From Candidatus Falkowiibacteriota bacterium (GTDB lineage: Bacteria; Patescibacteriota; Patescibacteriia; Patescibacteriales; UBA12075), in the NCBI GenBank assembly GCA_003647675.1, contig QMNH01000077.1:1-5380 (forward strand): a stretch of DNA of 5,380 nucleotides, given 5' to 3'. Below, in pieces: positions 4,379-5,380 of the stretch. Numbering within the stretch: the stretch's first letter is position 1; the number at the start of each line of letters is the position of its first letter. Position numbers and translations under genes: made by a program. Below the pieces are notes generated by a model that saw only the letters and a list, made by a program, of their open reading frames with translations, did not search any database and was not told the origin of the DNA.

Positions 4379-5380
4379 TTAATTTTTTGACAAGACTTGA
4401 GTCGAAGTAGTCAATCCAGGAACCAACTTACCGTTTGAATAAGTAGGTGTGGATATACTAGCTCCATCAGACCAGACGAAGTTGCCAGTACCATTTGTAA
4501 CAAAACTGGCATCTTCGGTAATCTTGGTCGTGACTGATTCCGAACCTGAACCAGAAACGCCTACCGTACCTAAGATCTCGAAGGTCTTAGAGGTGCCGGC
4601 TGAAATAACTTCCGGCGTAGCAAACGTAATAGTCAGGGTCTTAGCGCCTGCATCCAGAACGGAAGCAATATTCTTTGTAGCGCCATTAATTTTTACCGCG
4701 TTACTGGCTAGGCCAGCTAAAGTAGCAAGGGTGGTAGTAGAATAAGTCAAATCTACTTTTTTCAATGACACGTCACCACTGGCATCAGCCGTGACAGTAA
4801 ACTTGGAAACAACTTTGTCTCCAGCATTTAGCAAGGTATCGGGTAAAGTCTGCAAGGCCACAGTTGCGGTTGTCTTCCTGATACGGAAAGAGTTCGCCAT
4901 ATCGTTCTCGGTCTGTGGGCCGATTACGTTGCCAGCGGAGGCTTTGAATTTAGCATTTATCAAAGTTAAATGTAAATCCTTATTAGTCGCGCCAGCGTCA
5001 TTTACGATTGGGTTTAATATGACTTTTACGGTCAACGTCTTGCTTTCGTTGGCCGGGATTACAACTTTACTATTAACATTGAATTGGCCTAGGCCGCTTA
5101 CCAGTAAAGTTGAGTCAACTAAAGTTGTCCCATCATAAAGATAAAGACCAGCTATACGAGGATCAGCTGCGGTGGAAACCACGAAAGCGGTTGAAGATGA
5201 CGTGTTGCCGATAGTAATTTCGGTCAAAGTCGCGCTATCGTCAATCGCAGTGAACTTATACTGGGCGATTTCCTGCTCAACTCCTTCTCTAGCTGCAAGC
5301 AGAGCTCCCTGCGGAGAATCTCCGCCCAATTCAATATTCAACGAACCAGCGTCCTTTATCAAAAATTCTGCAGTAGCAGC
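4379..5380 (-). CDS. Ig-like-domain surface (S-layer-like) protein, N-terminus outside window
   Basis: The frame is open from the window edge to TAA at 4381-4379, giving 333 residues of a longer protein. The only methionine is at residue 161, so no plausible start lies inside. A TTG at 5362 is simply an internal Leu. The sequence is rich in Thr, Ser, Ala and Val, lacks cysteine, and has a single Trp (303), typical of secreted beta-sandwich proteins. Two related units are visible, about 13-150 and 172-300. Each has a strand such as YKFTAIDDSATLTEITI or SKFTVTADASGDVSLKKVDL and a later VIPANESKTLTVKV or VISAGTSKTFEIL strand. The C-terminus, NFVWSD then SNGKLVPGLTTSTQVLSKN, resembles endings I know from Patescibacteria surface proteins. 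The likely role is structural: a surface-layer or adhesin-like wall protein, repeated in domain design. No enzyme motif is seen. It is followed by its own terminator. Confidence 0.82.
   Translation of the reverse strand, partial: AATAEFLIKDAGSLNIELGGDSPQGALLAAREGVEQEIAQYKFTAIDDSATLTEITIGNTSSSTAFVVSTAADPRIAGLYLYDGTTLVDSTLLVSGLGQFNVNSKVVIPANESKTLTVKVILNPIVNDAGATNKDLHLTLINAKFKASAGNVIGPQTENDMANSFRIRKTTATVALQTLPDTLLNAGDKVVSKFTVTADASGDVSLKKVDLTYSTTTLATLAGLASNAVKINGATKNIASVLDAGAKTLTITFATPEVISAGTSKTFEILGTVGVSGSGSESVTTKITEDASFVTNGTGNFVWSDGASISTPTYSNGKLVPGLTTSTQVLSKN

Noticed and set aside
4449..4745. 98-codon plus-strand frame
   Set aside because: Antisense to the Ig-like surface gene. The translation is a Val/Pro/Ala-rich shadow with no domain.
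4791..5138. 115-codon plus-strand frame
   Set aside because: Antisense shadow of the Ig-like surface gene, explained by that gene's codon bias.
5360..5362. TTG as start codon of the Ig-like surface gene
   Set aside because: The frame remains open to the window edge, the residues before it fit the domain, and no signal peptide follows it. The gene is truncated by the window instead.

Overview
The window looks like accessory or cell-surface chromosome of an AT-rich, uncultivated-type bacterium, most likely a member of the Patescibacteria (Candidate Phyla Radiation), Parcubacteria-like. This placement is an inference. It rests on a C-terminal protein module with the signature GEAWYVNP...YFLGRPADAFNVMR, on a C-terminal FVWSD...NGKLVPGL ending, and on an O-antigen-ligase-type membrane protein leading into TPR-like sequence. 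I know all three mainly from that group. No rRNA or other universal marker is present to confirm it.

All three supportable genes lie on the minus strand, so the window reads right to left. (1) 5380-4379 is the 3' two-thirds or so of a surface protein built from tandem Ig-like beta domains, followed by a strong stem-loop terminator at 4311-4280. (2) A near-consensus sigma-70-type promoter at 4200-4172 drives a secreted modular protein at 4143-2074. It has a signal peptide, two CARDB-like domains, two FN3-like domains, an acidic/Thr-rich linker, and a 53-residue module present twice around a thrombospondin-type-3 calcium-binding stretch. (3) About 500 bases with no convincing gene (2073-1577) hold two promoter-like sites and a 141-bp symmetrical element of four nested stem-loops. 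(4) 1576-1 is the 5' part of a polytopic O-antigen ligase / Wzy_C family protein whose end lies outside the window.

The genes are consistent with one theme, building and decorating the outer surface: two exported beta-rich proteins and one membrane enzyme of the class that transfers or polymerises lipid-linked glycans. Each gene appears to have its own promoter or terminator, so this is a cluster of separate units rather than one operon. A functional link between the ligase and the two surface proteins is an inference from proximity only.

The most unusual object is the four-hairpin element at 1677-1817. Its two halves are inverted copies. Where the copies differ inside a stem, both sides of the base pair have changed together, so the fold itself seems to be conserved. 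I see no CRISPR array, tRNA, rRNA, transposase gene or defence system.
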